Part shown: positions 11,537-22,600 of the stretch, piece by piece | Layout of the letters: every line of letters begins with the position of its first letter | Numbering within the stretch: the first letter of the stretch is position 1 | From: Protea cynaroides | Lineage: Eukaryota; Streptophyta; Magnoliopsida; Proteales; Proteaceae | Assembly (NCBI GenBank): GCA_028583415.1 | Contig: CM053266.1 | Span: forward strand, 99,004,377-99,068,376 | DNA length: 64,000 bases | Reading direction: 5' to 3' | Program-made: the position numbers and the translations under genes | Notes under the pieces: generated by a model | Seen by the model: the letters and a program-made list of their open reading frames with translations, nothing else | What the model was told of the DNA's origin: nothing | The model's database searches: none

Positions 11537-11701
11537 TTTCTAATTCCACTTCTAATCCCATCGGCGACCGTACAAGCAGTTTATAGTCTAGATATTTGAG
11601 TGGTAGGTTCAGCTTCTTTCCAAATGACACAGATATAAAAGAATGAGTAGCTCCTGAATCAAAGAGTACTCTGGCGGGGATGCCATTAATGGGTACTATA
11701 C
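11537..11701 (-). pseudogene. pol: Retropepsin fragment of M1 pol
   Basis: Minus-strand reading gives a protease N-terminus with LFDSGATHSF, the retropepsin active-site motif (D-S-G), matching 19700-19860 of P1 almost residue for residue. It stops at 11537, where F2-1 LTR sequence begins, about 55 codons in. The first codon of this part is completed by the G left of the putative 69-nt intron. Confidence 0.85.
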
Positions 11702-11770
11702 CTGTGATTTGTTTTAATTTAGTCTACATATTCACACAATGTAACACACAATGAAAGGTTCAGGTCATAC
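11702..11770 (-). other. Putative 69-nt intron between gag and pol in M1
   Basis: On the minus strand the segment starts GTATGACCTGA and ends AATCACAG. It contains the Gag stop (TGA, 11760-11762) and a second in-frame TAG. Removing 69 nt leaves gag and protease in one frame. TCACAGGTAT occurs at both borders. P1 has the same length, borders and stops at 19631-19699. A branch-point-like ACTAAAT lies about 20 nt from the acceptor. Splicing has not been shown; deletion-prone direct repeats or a downstream re-initiation are alternatives. Confidence 0.55.
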
Positions 11771-13036
11771 CTGTGACCACATCAGGTGATGCGGCAGCAT
11801 CCTCAGAGGTAACAGTGTAAACTCTTCCTTGTTGTGTTTGCTTTCTGGGCTTGGGGCACTCCTTTGAATAATGTCCCATTTGATTGCAGTTAAAGCATTT
11901 TAGTCCTTCATTAATTGGCTTTTGTTGCTGTTGAGCTGCTGGGGTAGTCTTGGCTGCAGCATTAAAACCTTGAGTATGGAAGGGTTTAAATGTCCTTGTA
12001 TTCCCTCCGTTATATGAATTTCCAGTTGGCCTCTTAATACCTTTGTTTTGAGCAAAATAGCTCTCTTTCTGGCTCGACTCTATCACTCGAGCAATTTGTA
12101 CAGCTTCGTTGTAAACTTTCTTCTCAAGTCCTAGTACATGTTCACAAATACTTCCCCTAAGTCCCATGACGAACCTTCAGGTCTTCGTATCTTCTTCTTG
12201 AATACTGACTGGTGCAAAGAAGAACAGCTCCTCATAACGCTTTGATATGCATCGACAGTCATCTGTCCCTGATACAAACTCAGGAACTCTTTTTCCATAG
12301 AATCTCTGAAACTCCTAGGAAAATACTTCTCAAAGAATGCCTCTTTATATATATCCCAGGTCAGTTGGGCGTGCTTTATCAACAGATACGTCCGTGTGGA
12401 CTTCCACCAGTGGTGTGCATCGCCTTTCAACATGAACGTTGCATACAACACTTTTTCTTCTTCATTTACCGTCATCATCGTGAAATTCCTCTCCATCTCA
12501 TCGATCCAGTGTGCTGGCCACAACGGATCAGCTGGCTTACCACTATACTCTCTGGGCTTCATCTTCAGAAAATGCTCAACTAGTCTGGAGTGGTCTAGTT
12601 GATGAGGAATATAAGCCCCATACATAGGTGGTGGGTATTGATATCCACCTGGAACTACTTTAGGGTTTTGCACTTGAGCCTGCATGATGGGAGTCTGAGG
12701 TGCGTGGGGTACTGTGTTACTTCCCTCTGGTACTGTGCTTGTCTGTCCTGCTGGCATCGATGTCATCTGTGCAGCTGGAAAAGCCATGCCTATGGCAGCT
12801 TGCATAGTAGCTTGTACCTATTGTATTTGCTGCAGCTGTTGTGCCAAATTCATTACGACTGTAGCTAGGTCTGTAGGTGGAGCTGGCAGATTTTTAGGAT
12901 TTGTCTACCCATTAACTACGGATGGTGCCGTGTTTGGATTCTCCTATGTTTCAAGATGTATATGGCTGTCTTCCTCCACAGGTGGTGGTGGTGGAATAGA
13001 GTTACGGCTTTGTCTGGTCACTCTGCGTCTAGCCAT
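11760..13036 (-). pseudogene. gag: Gag polyprotein of M1, broken
   Basis: The minus-strand ATG at 13034-13036 begins a basic N-terminus (MARRRVTR) followed by a proline run, with a TAG soon after near 12945. A Gln-rich stretch and the retrotransposon Gag core follow (12600-12230: LKMKPREYSGKP, LWPAHWIDEMERNF, DAHHWWKSTRTY, FFEKYFPRSF). A frameshift near 12220 moves the rest to another frame, which carries a CCHC zinc knuckle (CX2CX4HX4C, about 11865-11910) and ends GMT-stop at 11760. The Gag core forms particles and the knuckle binds RNA. Length without breaks would be about 425 residues. Confidence 0.9.
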
Positions 13037-13548
13037 TATCTGCTCTGGTAGTGGTAATGCCTAAAAATCATAGAATATGTGAGGCAATCATCATATACCA
13101 TTCTCATATTTAAATCCACTAGTCAATGATATTTTCAAAATTTTTAGATCATTTTGTCAAAAATACTATATTTTTCATCGTAGGGTCCATGGTAGGGTCG
13201 ATGGATGTCCAACCGTAGGGTATGCGACCCTGAGAACCACTGTTACTTACCGAGAGCCTAGGGTCGATGGGTGTCCGACCCTAGGATCGACCCCTAGTTC
13301 TCTGTCAGATCACTGAGAGGCTAGGGTCGATGAGGGGGTCGGAGGAAGGGTCGAATGTCTTGATCGAATTATGCGACCCTAGGACTGAAAATCAGGTTTT
13401 TAATCTCGATTTTTGAATCCATTTCTCATTCCTTCTCCTCCTTTCTCCTCCTTTCCGACTCGGCTCGTTCCTCTGAGTTGCTACAGTGACAACTCCGACC
13501 CGTTGGTGATTTTTGCTTCTCTTTTTGACATCTACTCCTTCTATACAG
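13037..13548 (-). other. M1 leader between gag and the antisense gene
   Basis: Non-coding on both strands. It contains a repeated block (about 13180-13380) of AGGGTCGATG and GCGACCCTA in both orientations, the counterpart of the GCGACCACA blocks in the P1 leader (17990-18175) and in the family LTRs. The plus-strand part from about 13420 is pyrimidine-rich (TTCTCCTCC repeats) and may serve as the promoter or 5' UTR of the antisense gene. Confidence 0.5.
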
Positions 13549-13990
13549 GTATTTTCTCTACGGTTTCATGTTTTTAGGGTTTCTTAACTAGGTTTTTGCT
13601 CGTTTATATCGTTTTCTTCAAATTAAACTTTTTCCAACTGTAAAAATTTGATTTTTATTAGAGGCTTTTGTTGTTGGTGACTCAATAGACGAAAGCCCTC
13701 AAAAATATTTGAGTTTCATCAGTTGGTTATCGAGAAACTTAAAATTTCCCATTTTTGCCCTAATTTGTCGAGATTTTTGAATTTCTTGAAATTTCTTCAA
13801 ATTCAATCTTCTTAGATAAAATTTCCAACTGTATGAGTCTTACAGGATAGTTTAGAATCTATATAAGTCCTCCTGCCCACGTGTATGGGTGAAAAATGAG
13901 GCTTTTGACCAATTTATGTCGTTATAATGCCAAATTTTTTGGGTTTTTCATCTTTACTAAGCCATTATCTGTTTTTCTTTATTTTTGCAG
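13549..13990 (+). other. Putative 5' UTR intron of the antisense gene
   Basis: A donor ACAG|GTATTT (13548/13549) and an acceptor after a T-rich tract, TTTTTGCAG|ATAATATG (13990/13991), frame 442 nt of AT-rich sequence just ahead of the ATG at 13996. The combination of polypyrimidine tract, GCAG and nearby start is typical of a plant 5' UTR intron. This is read from sequence only. Confidence 0.45.
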
Positions 13991-13995
13991 ATAAT

Positions 13996-15186
13996 ATGAC
14001 TTGTACCAAAGTACCTAGGGTTCACGACCCAGTTCATTTCTGTTCTAACGAGGCCGAGGCACAGTATGCCCGCTACGCTCGTAAGAAGGTAGAGGGAGGT
14101 CGTCATGTGGACTTGGCTAGTCTAGCCTTATTCGATGTAGAGAGAGCTTTTGTTGACATGGGATGGCTTTCCTGTGATCACCTACGATGCCTGTACCCAT
14201 CCAGATTTAGTGAGACAATTTTATTGTAATCTCCAGGTGGTGGGAGATTACAATGACACTGCGAGGGGTAGGGAGCTCAGGATCACGAGCTACGTGAAGG
14301 GAGTAGAGGTTTCCTTTGACTATCGGCAGTTAGCGGACCTCTTGGGCATTTCATACGACGGCCCCTTGGTGTACTGTGCCCCCAGAGAGCCCTAGTTCTT
14401 TTTCTTGGAGATGAGGGCTGAGATAGACCGTCAGCTTATCAGAGAGGATCGCTGGGAGATGAAAGCGATCTACCTACGTCCAGAGCCTTGGGTGTACTGT
14501 AAGATCATTCAGCACAACCTGATACCTCAGAGTGGACACTCCGAGAGGATCTCCCAGTTGACCCAGTATTTACTCTACTGTATCTGCACTAGGCAGCCTG
14601 TCTGCCTCCCTTATATTATTATGCGGACGATGATCAGTGCCACACTACCAGGTCAGGTAGGCAACCTGCCTTATGGACGCTTGATCACTACATTGCTTAC
14701 CCGCCTGGGTGTTGATTTGGTGGATGAGAGGATTCAGGAGAAATCCTTCTCATCCCTCTGGATTGGGAGGCCATCTGTAAGATGGGCATGCAGGATGCTC
14801 AGGTCATCGACGATGAGAGGAACGCTTTGGTGCGTCCTCGTACTCTGGTGGAGATGGCAGACGCTGAGGCAGCAGCAGCAGCCGCTGGAGCAGGGGTTCA
14901 TGGGGGTGATGCTGGGGATGAGGATCGTTTGTACATGGATGTGGACTCCATACCTCCTCCATCACCTACACATACTACGGGAGCTGGTCCTTCACATGCA
15001 GCTGGTCCTTCACACCCACCTTCAGATGACATGATGGGGATACTGTGTGAGATTAGAGAGGCTCAGCGCATGTCTGATCTGAGGGTGGGAGAGCTTCTAG
15101 ATGCTCAGCGTGTGACTGATCAGTGGGTTGTTGATCTCACAGCTAGTCTTCAGACGACCCAGACTCAGGTAGCTTGGTTGACTTGA
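13996..15186 (+). pseudogene. Antisense passenger gene, putative plant transposon protein (PF20167-like)
   Basis: About 397 codons on the strand opposite to gag-pol, between the 5' LTR and gag of M1. The start is the ATG right after the putative intron. The protein shows, in order, ERAFVDMGW, LVRQFYCNL, YVKGVEVSFDYRQLADLLGI, a segment with WVYCKIIQHNLIPQSGH and LLYCICTRQ, then LPYGRLITTLLTRLGV, an order I associate with the putative plant transposon protein domain. A small Ala-rich linker and a C-terminal helix with heptad-like repeats (LLDAQRVTDQW) follow. Breaks: a frameshift near 14165, a TAG at 14393-14395 and a frameshift near 14750. A remnant lies in the same place in M2. Function is unknown; the family assignment is from memory of conserved positions. 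Confidence 0.6.
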
Positions 15187-15522
15187 GTCTATGCTGAGGA
15201 CTACGACAAAGACCAAGAGACACCGCCTCCCCCATCACCTCTAGCTTCATGATGTATTTTTCTTTTATTTTTCTTTTGTACTATAGAGTAACTATCCGGA
15301 TTGTGGACTGTACTCTGCTTTAGATATGTGTATATACGTTTGTTTTTCATTCAAATGTATATGAATTTGTTTCCCATTTAATAGATGCATTATTCTCTTT
15401 TAATTTTTATCTCAAACAACAGAGATGCTTATGGTGTGTTATTATTACAGCTTTTAAATTTTATCCTATCTCAGTTCATAACTTTTGTGGCAGTATACTG
15501 GTTTAAAAGACAGGGCCTGAGG
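15187..15522 (+). other. 3' flank of the antisense gene up to the M1 primer site
   Basis: AT-rich and non-coding. Several TTTTCTTTT and TGTATAT tracts could act as 3' end signals for the antisense transcript. The last 130 bases are similar to the same region of M2 (39030-39136), including GGTGCTTATGGTGTG-like sequence in M2. Confidence 0.45.
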
Positions 15523-15534
15523 GCTCTGATACCA
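15523..15534 (-). other. Primer binding site of M1 (initiator tRNA-Met)
   Basis: The minus strand reads TGGTATCAGAGC, three bases inside the 5' LTR edge. This proves that the adjacent LTR is the 5' LTR of a minus element and not the missing 5' LTR of the plus element P1. Confidence 0.92.
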
Positions 15535-15537
15535 AGT

Positions 15538-17829
15538 TGTCACACCCTAATTCCGTACCATTCAGAACGGTGTGATGAACCGCTAATAAACCAACAGTTC
15601 AATCCAGGATCTCAAATAGGCTGTATCCATTAGCTTAAACCATACACATTCACAACCATAATCAGAATAAATACACAATAGCGAAAGTCTTAATATTAAA
15701 TGAACCAAGAATCTAACTGTGATAATCATAATTAAAATATCCAATTATATTGTATCAATCGAGACATAAACAAATAAACTATCAAATTACATTTCCTTAA
15801 TAGTTCAAATAAAAATCTAATCGAAAACGCATGAGTTGCACTCGCATGAGGAGTCATGCATCTCCACTATATCTTCAGCCTCCATTGCAGCCACGTGCTC
15901 GTACACAGAAGCATTCATATAATCTTCCACAGTGGTACGTGCATCATCAACTAAAATATTCAAATTCGAAAGGGTGAGCACACATCACGGCTCAGTGAGC
16001 AAAAAAAACAATGCAACAAACATATGCATGCATTCAATTCATATATGTGGTCTGGTATATAAGTTTGCAATGTGCTATAGAATGATTTGGAGGCCGCCAC
16101 AGCTCTATACACGAGTGTGTGGAACCGCTCAACGGATCAAACACCATCGCCGCCCCCACATGCATCCACCCATGGGATAGAGATAGAGCTAAAGTGCTTA
16201 GGACCGCACCGCATCACACTTCCCCTGATGCTCTACCCATACCAACATGTAAGCCCCTATTGGTGAGGGCTTGCAAACTGGGCTTGCAACTAACCAATCC
16301 TAATGTCAAACAGTGTATCCAAGGCCTCACCCCAGCATCCCTCAATATGTCCATAGAGATAGAGCTAAGGTCCCCCAGCAGAGTCGAAGACTACACGGTC
16401 CGAGACCACCTCCCCTGATGCCCTATGACGTAATAGTTCTGCTAAGGTAATGGCGATACGATGATGTTAGTGGAAAAAACTTGAGTAGAGATAGGGCTAA
16501 AGTGCTTAGGACCGCACCGCATCACACTTCCCCTGATGCCCCACTCACATCAAGTACACTAACCACACACAAACATTCACATGCCTATTCCTAGCATCAT
16601 CATCATCATCATGTTGTAAATAAACTGAATTAAATATGCATGAACAGTAATAACAAGAGTAGTAGATGACATGTGATATGCACATTACAATCATACAATC
16701 AGAGAATCATACATAGGATTGGACTCAATAAATGAAAACAATTTATTATTAGCCAATTAGTTTAGGTCTTGTTCCCTCACCTTTGCTTGAGTGTAAATCC
16801 TCTTTCAAGCTTTAAGAATCACCTTTATATCAATAGGAAAACCTAACAAGTCGATAGATTTTAGTTAGAATTCATTCCAACAGCTTTAAGCTTGCTGTAA
16901 AGCTAGGGTCGCAGGATGGGTCGCAGGTTGGGTCCCAGGTTTCTGCGACCCCAGGGTATAGGGTCGATGCTAGGGTCGATTGTCCCATCGACCCTAGGTG
17001 CGACCGCAGCTTCCCTGGACTTCTCGGGAGCTAGGGGTCGATCCTGTGGTCTGGTAGGGTCGATTCCCAATCGACCCTACGTGAGACCGCACGTGGTTTG
17101 AGTTGACCTTTTCATTCTACAGTCTAATCTTTCATGTTTGGGTCCTTTGGCTTACTTCCACAGTCCATTCTATGCTTGTTCTATGGCTTAAAACTCCAGG
17201 TTACTTCCTTACTTTGTCTACCATGATTCCCTCCATGGATTTCATTGAAATCTTCCCATGGATGGATGATTTGGGTTTCTCCTAGATCATACCCTCTTCA
17301 TGAACTATTCTAAGGTCTTAAACAATTCATGGAAAGCATATCCATACCTTAGGTTTGCTGAGATTCAGAGGTTTCTCTGAATTTCTTCTCTTTAGTCTTC
17401 TTCTCTAATTCTCCTTCTCTTCTCCTTCTCTTCTCTTTCAATTAGGGTTTCAAAAGGAGTGAAAGAGGCTAAGGGACGTCCTATTTATAGAGAAAAACCT
17501 CCCAAAATAAGTCCCATTGAGATTATGAAAGAATCCCCTTGAAATTAGGAAAGTTTCCTATTTACGATTTCTATTAGTGATCCTAGGGTCGATGCTAGGG
17601 TTTCAATTGTCTGACCCTAGGACTAAAAGTCATGTGTCTGACTTCCTAATGAGGTGGGATCGACCCTACCTGTTTAGGTATGCGACCCTACCCCCTATTT
17701 TACTATTTTTGGGTCAGTTTCATACCTGGTCTTGCTATTTTCTTCACGCACTTGGTCCATTTGGCTCGACCATGATAGGTAGACCTGGTACAATGTGGTA
17801 AGACCGGTTAGTTCAATACGGGTCTTACA
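15538..17829 (-). repeat. 5' LTR of M1 (2292 bp)
   Basis: It runs from TGTCACACCC (15538) to GGTCTTACA (17829) in plus reading. It holds two direct copies of a roughly 50-bp block starting GATAGAGCTAAAGTGCTTAG (about 16180 and 16490), a module with AGGGTCGAT and TCGACCCTA in both orientations (16905-17095), and CTATTTATAG (about 17482), a probable TATA region read on the minus strand. Plus-strand frames inside it are not genes. Confidence 0.9.
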
Positions 17830-18319
17830 GAACGTTGGTCATTAATCGATGAAAGAATCACCAAACTTGTACAGTTGACACTGTAGCAACTCAATGGAAG
17901 CGAGTTGAGTTGAAGACAAAGAGAAGATTGGAGAATGACTCCAAAAATCAAGTTAAAAACCTGATTCGGGGTCATGTGGTTGCAAAATTTGACCAAAAAT
18001 GCGACCACATGATTGACCACATGATCGACCATAGGCTCTCGGTGAGTTGCCAGGGTTTGTGTGGTCGCAACCTGTGGTCGCATATAGTGCGACCACACGA
18101 TCGACCATAGGCTCTCGGTGAGCTGACAGGGTTTGTGTGGTCGCATATACTGCGACCCCACCATCGACCACACGATGAAAAATACTCTGTTCTGACTGAA
18201 TGACTTTAAAGATTGAAATTTTACCTTGCTTATTTGGATTTCGACATGAGAATGACATATATTATGATTGCCTCATATGTTCTTTGACTTTTAAACACTA
18301 CCACCGTCGAAAACAGAAA
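17830..18319 (+). other. P1 leader (5' UTR), partial
   Basis: Non-coding. From 17990 to 18170 a unit of about 77 bp is present twice, with GACCATAGGCTCTCGGTGAG in each and TGTGGTCGCA / TGCGACCACA in both orientations. The part at 17870-17900 matches the M1 leader around 13480-13500 on the other strand, which shows P1 was cut just short of where the antisense gene begins in M1. Confidence 0.7.
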
Positions 18320-19641
18320 ATGGCTGGGTGAAGAATAACCAGGAGAGGATGTAACCCAATTCCACCACCACTAACTGTGGAGGAAAATGGCCATGAAAAT
18401 CCTAAGGAACAGGAGAATCAAAATGTGGTACCACCAGGAGTCAACGACCAGGCTAACCCTACAAACTTGCCAGCCCCACCTATATATTTGGCTACTGCGG
18501 TGATGAATCTAGCACAACAGTTGCAGCAAATACAGCAAGTGCAAGTCAACATGCAAGCTGCTATGAGAATGGCTTTCCCAGCTGCAAACACTACACCTTC
18601 ATCGGCGGGACAGGATAGTACCGTACCAGGGGGTAGCAACACCATGCCCCAAGCATTGACTATGAATAACACGGTACTTCAAGCACCTTAAACGCCATTT
18701 ATACAAGCTCAACTACAAAACCCTGAAATAGCTCAAGGTATATACAACCAAGGCAATTACCAGTATCAACCGCCTATATATGGAGCATATGCTTAGTATC
18801 AGTTGGACCATTATCGACTGATCAAGCATTTCCTAAAGATGAAGCCTAAGGAATTTAATAGTAAGCCAGTGGATCCTTTGTGGCCAGCTCACTGGCTCGA
18901 CAAGATGGAAAGGAACTTCATGATGATGACTGTAAATGAAGAGGAAAAAGTGCTATGTGCCACATTTATGTTGAAGGACGATGTACACCATTGGTGGAAG
19001 TCTACTCGAAGTTATCTATTAATGAAGCACGCCTAATTGACCTGGGCTATCTATAAAGAAGCATTCTTCGAGAAGTATTTTCCCAGAAGTTTCAAAGATG
19101 CGATGGAAAGAAAGTTTTGAGTCTGTATCAGGGACAGATGACTGTGGATGCATATCAATAGCGTTATGAAGAGCTATTTTTCTTTGCTCCCTCTAGCATG
19201 CAGGAGGAAAATACCAAAACCCAAAGGTTCGTCATGGGACTTAGGGGAAGTATCTGTGAGCATGTATTGGGACTGGAAAAGAAGTTTTATAATGAAGGGG
19301 TACAAATTGCTTGAGTACTGGAATCGAGCCAGAGGGAAAGTTATTTTGCTCAGAACAGAGGTATCAAAAGGCCTAATGGAAATTTATATAACGGAGGGAA
19401 CACAAAGACCTTTAAATCCTTTCGTACTCAAGGCTTCAATGTTGTAGCCAAGACTACTCCAACAGTTCAACCGCAACAGAAGCAAAGTAGTGAGAAAGTA
19501 AAATGCTTTAACTGTAATCAAATAGGACATTATTCAAAGGAGTGTTCTAAGCCAAGGAAGCAGCTACAGCAAGGAAAGGTTTACACAGTTACATCTGAGG
19601 ATGCTGACGCATTGCCTGATATGGTCACAGGTATGACCTGA
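18320..19641 (+). pseudogene. gag: Gag polyprotein of P1, broken
   Basis: The ATG at 18320 aligns with the M1 Gag start, but the fourth codon is a stop. The Gln-rich N-terminal region (18377-18690), the Gag core (18803-19115: LKMKPKEFNSKP, LWPAHWLDKMERNF, HHWWKSTRSY) and a CCHC knuckle (19501-19550) are all recognisable. Stops lie at 18689, 18797, 19034, 19160 and 19312, and a one-base deletion near 19117 shifts the frame relative to M1. Several stops look like CAA, CAG or CGA turned into TAA, TAG or TGA. The frame ends GMT-stop at 19639-19641, exactly as in M1. Confidence 0.9.
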
Positions 19642-19699
19642 ACCTTTCATTTTATACTATCTTGTGTGAGCATGTAGACTAAATTAAATCAAATCACAG
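19631..19699 (+). other. Putative 69-nt intron between gag and pol in P1
   Basis: GTATGACCTGA starts the segment and AAATCACAG ends it. The Gag frame (codon phase at 19621) and the protease frame (codon at 19699) are the same modulo three, but a TGA and a TAG lie between them in that frame. Splicing at these borders would give a continuous Gag-Pol frame; no splicing gives Gag alone. Length, borders, stops and the ACTAAAT motif are conserved in M1. The 10-base direct repeat TCACAGGTAT at both borders is the main caution. Confidence 0.55.
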
Positions 19700-22600
19700 G
19701 TATCGTACCTATTAATGGCATACCCGCCAGAGTACTCTTTGATTCTGGAACTACTCATTCTTTTATATCTGTGTCATTTGAAAAGAAGCTAAATCTACCC
19801 CTCAGACCTTTAGACTACAAATTGCTGGTACGTTCACCTATGGGATTAGAAGTGGAACTAGAAAAAGGTTATGGACCGTGTCCAATTTTTATTGGTGAAA
19901 AGATTTTGGATGCAACCTTAATTCAACTCGAGATGGTAGACTTTGATGTTATCATGGGAATGGATTGGTTAGCTCGACACTTTGCAAACTTATTATGTGT
20001 AGAAAAGAAATTGACATTTAAAGACAAGGAAGGAGCAGAGTTTAGTTTTACGGGAACCAAACTTCCCCGTAAACGAAAAGTCATTCTCTCGGCATTAAAG
20101 GCAATAAAATGCCTCGAGAAAGGGGGGATTGGGTATCTAGTATCCATGGTCGACCTCACCAAGGAAGCACTACGAATGGAGGATATTGATGTTGTGCGTA
20201 ACTTTCCAGATGTATTTCCTGAGGAACTACTAGGACTGCCACCCGATCGAGCGACAGAGTTCGTTATAGATCTTATACTCGGAGCCACACCAATATCTAA
20301 AGCACCCTATAGAATGAATCCTACTGAATTAAAAGAACTGAAGGTACAATTACAAGAATTACTGGACAAAGGTTATATCAGACCCAGCATATCACCATGG
20401 GGAGCGCCGGTATTGTTTGTAAAAAAGAAGGACGGTAGCGTTTGACTGTGTATAGACTATCGAGAATTGAATAAGCTTACAATCAAGAATTGGTACCCGT
20501 TGCCTCGGATCCATGACTTGTTCGATCAGTTGCAAGGTGCCAAAGTGTTCTCTAAAATTGATCTTCGATCAGGATACCATCAGTGGAAGATTAAGGAAGG
20601 TGATATTCCGAAGACAGCATTCAGAACAAGATATGGACGTTATGAATTTTTAGTCATGTCTAATAGATTAACCAATGCACCCGCAACTTTTATGGAACTC
20701 AAGAATCGGGTATTCCATGATATGTTGGATACGTCAGTCATTGTGTTTATTGTCGACATATTAGTCTACTCCAAGGACAAATAAACTCATGACACAAATC
20801 TAAGAGTCGCTCTACAACGACTAAGAAAAGAGGAGCTTTACGCCAAATTTACAAAGTATGAGTTTTGGCTAAATGAAGTCGCTTTCTTAGGCCATGTTAT
20901 ATCCCCTAAAGAAATTAAAGTAGATCCTAACAAGATTGAAGCCATTGTGAAATGGGAAGCACCAAATAATGTTGCAAAAATCAGAAGTTTCCTAGGTTTA
21001 ACTGGTTATTATCGACGATTCGTGGAAGATTACTCTAGAATCGCCGTACCTCTCATCAGTTTGATTAAGAAAGGAGAAAAGTTTGTTTGGACCGATAAAT
21101 GTGAGGAGGGTTTACAAACATTGAAGGCTAGATTGATATCAGCTCCCATCTTGACTATTCCGATCCCAGGACAACCATTCACCTTGTACACTGATGCGTC
21201 TAGGTTGGGTTTAGGATGTGTACTTATGCAAGGAGAACAAGTAGTTGCGTATGCCTCAAGACAACTGAAGATGCATGAGAAGAACTATCCCACTCATGAC
21301 TTAGAATTAGCAGCAGTAGTACATGCTGTTAAGATATGGAGACATTATTTATATGGTGAGAAATTTCAGATTAAATCAGATCATAAGAATCTTACTTATC
21401 TTTTCAATCAGAAGGAGTTGGACATGAGACAAAAAAGATGGCTGAAATTATTGAAGGATTATGATTGCGATATTCAGTATCATCCAGGAAAGGCTAATGT
21501 AGTTGCTGATGCGCTAAGCAGAAAAGCAATGATAAAATCCCAGGGAGAAGTTAACACGACTGCGGCAATGTGTGTTACAGGAGAAGTATTCAATTATGGT
21601 AATGAGCAGTTCGTGATAGATACACCGGATGGATCAACCAACCAAGGGTTTATTCATTAGTTTTCAAATATGTTTACCACATTGAAGATTGTACCTGATC
21701 TGATAGACAAAGTAAAAGTTGCTATTAAATTAGACCCTTATCTGGGAACGGTGCAAGAAGACATCCAAAAAGGTAGGACTACTCCTGAGTTCACCTTGGA
21801 CGTTGAAAAAGTACTTAAATACAAAGGAAGAGTATGTATTCCTGAAGATGAAGACTTGGATATTAGACATAGACTATTGAAGGAAGCTCACACCACTGCT
21901 TATTCGGTACATCTTGGAAGTACAAAGATGTATCATGATCTGAAGAAGCTATATTGGTGGAGAGGAATGAAGGCGGATGTAGCTAAATTTGTGTCTCAAT
22001 GCCTAAATTGTCAGAGGATAAAGGCTAAAAGGCAAAGACCTGCAGGATTGTTGCAGCCACTGCTACAACCAGCATGGAAATGAGACTGCATCACTATGGA
22101 CTTCGTCACCGGGTACCATTGACTCCCCAAGTAGTTGACGCAGTCTGGGTGATTGTAGATCATTTGACTAAGATAGCTCATTTCATAGCTATACGACCTT
22201 AGAATACCCTAGAGAGGTTGGCCAAGCTATATGTGGATAATATTGTCAGACTGCATGGTGTACCTGAAAGCATTATGTCCGACAGAGACCCACGCTTTAC
22301 CTTAAAGTTTTGGGAAGGATTACAGAAGGCTATGGGTACAATTTTAAAGTTTAGTACAACATTCCATCCTCAAACAGATGGACAGTCGGAGCATACCATT
22401 CAAATTTTAGAAGACATGCTTCGAGCTTATGTTATTGATTTCAAAGGATCATGGGATGAGAAACTACCGTTGATCGAGTTTGCCTATAACAACAGCTATC
22501 AGGCTATTATACAGATGTCAAACTATGAAGCACTGTATGGTAGGAAGTGTCGAACTCCTTTGTTTTGGAATGAAATTGGGAATGGAGTATTGTTGGACCA

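Larger units (their letters stand above)
11537..17829 (-). mobile_element. Tekay-like gypsy element M1, 5' half
   Basis: In minus orientation it has a 5' LTR (17829-15538), a primer site, an antisense gene, a leader, gag and the start of protease, then breaks at 11537. Its outer end at 17829 cuts into the leader of P1, so M1 inserted into P1; the flank GAACG (17830-17834) should be the target duplication, but its partner was lost with the left half. The protein similarity to P1 is high along gag. Tekay/Del affinity is inferred from the Gag type and from the chromodomain in the P1 relative. Confidence 0.85.

Noticed and set aside
12212..12868. Plus-strand frames opposite M1 gag
   Set aside because: Shadows of the minus-strand Gag frame; no domain or splice signal. 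The true antisense gene starts only at 13996.
15523..15534. tRNA-like GCTCTGATACCA sequences
   Set aside because: They are primer binding sites next to LTR edges, not tRNA genes; no cloverleaf around them.
19923..20288. Minus-strand frame opposite P1 protease
   Set aside because: Shadow of pol, not conserved as a frame.
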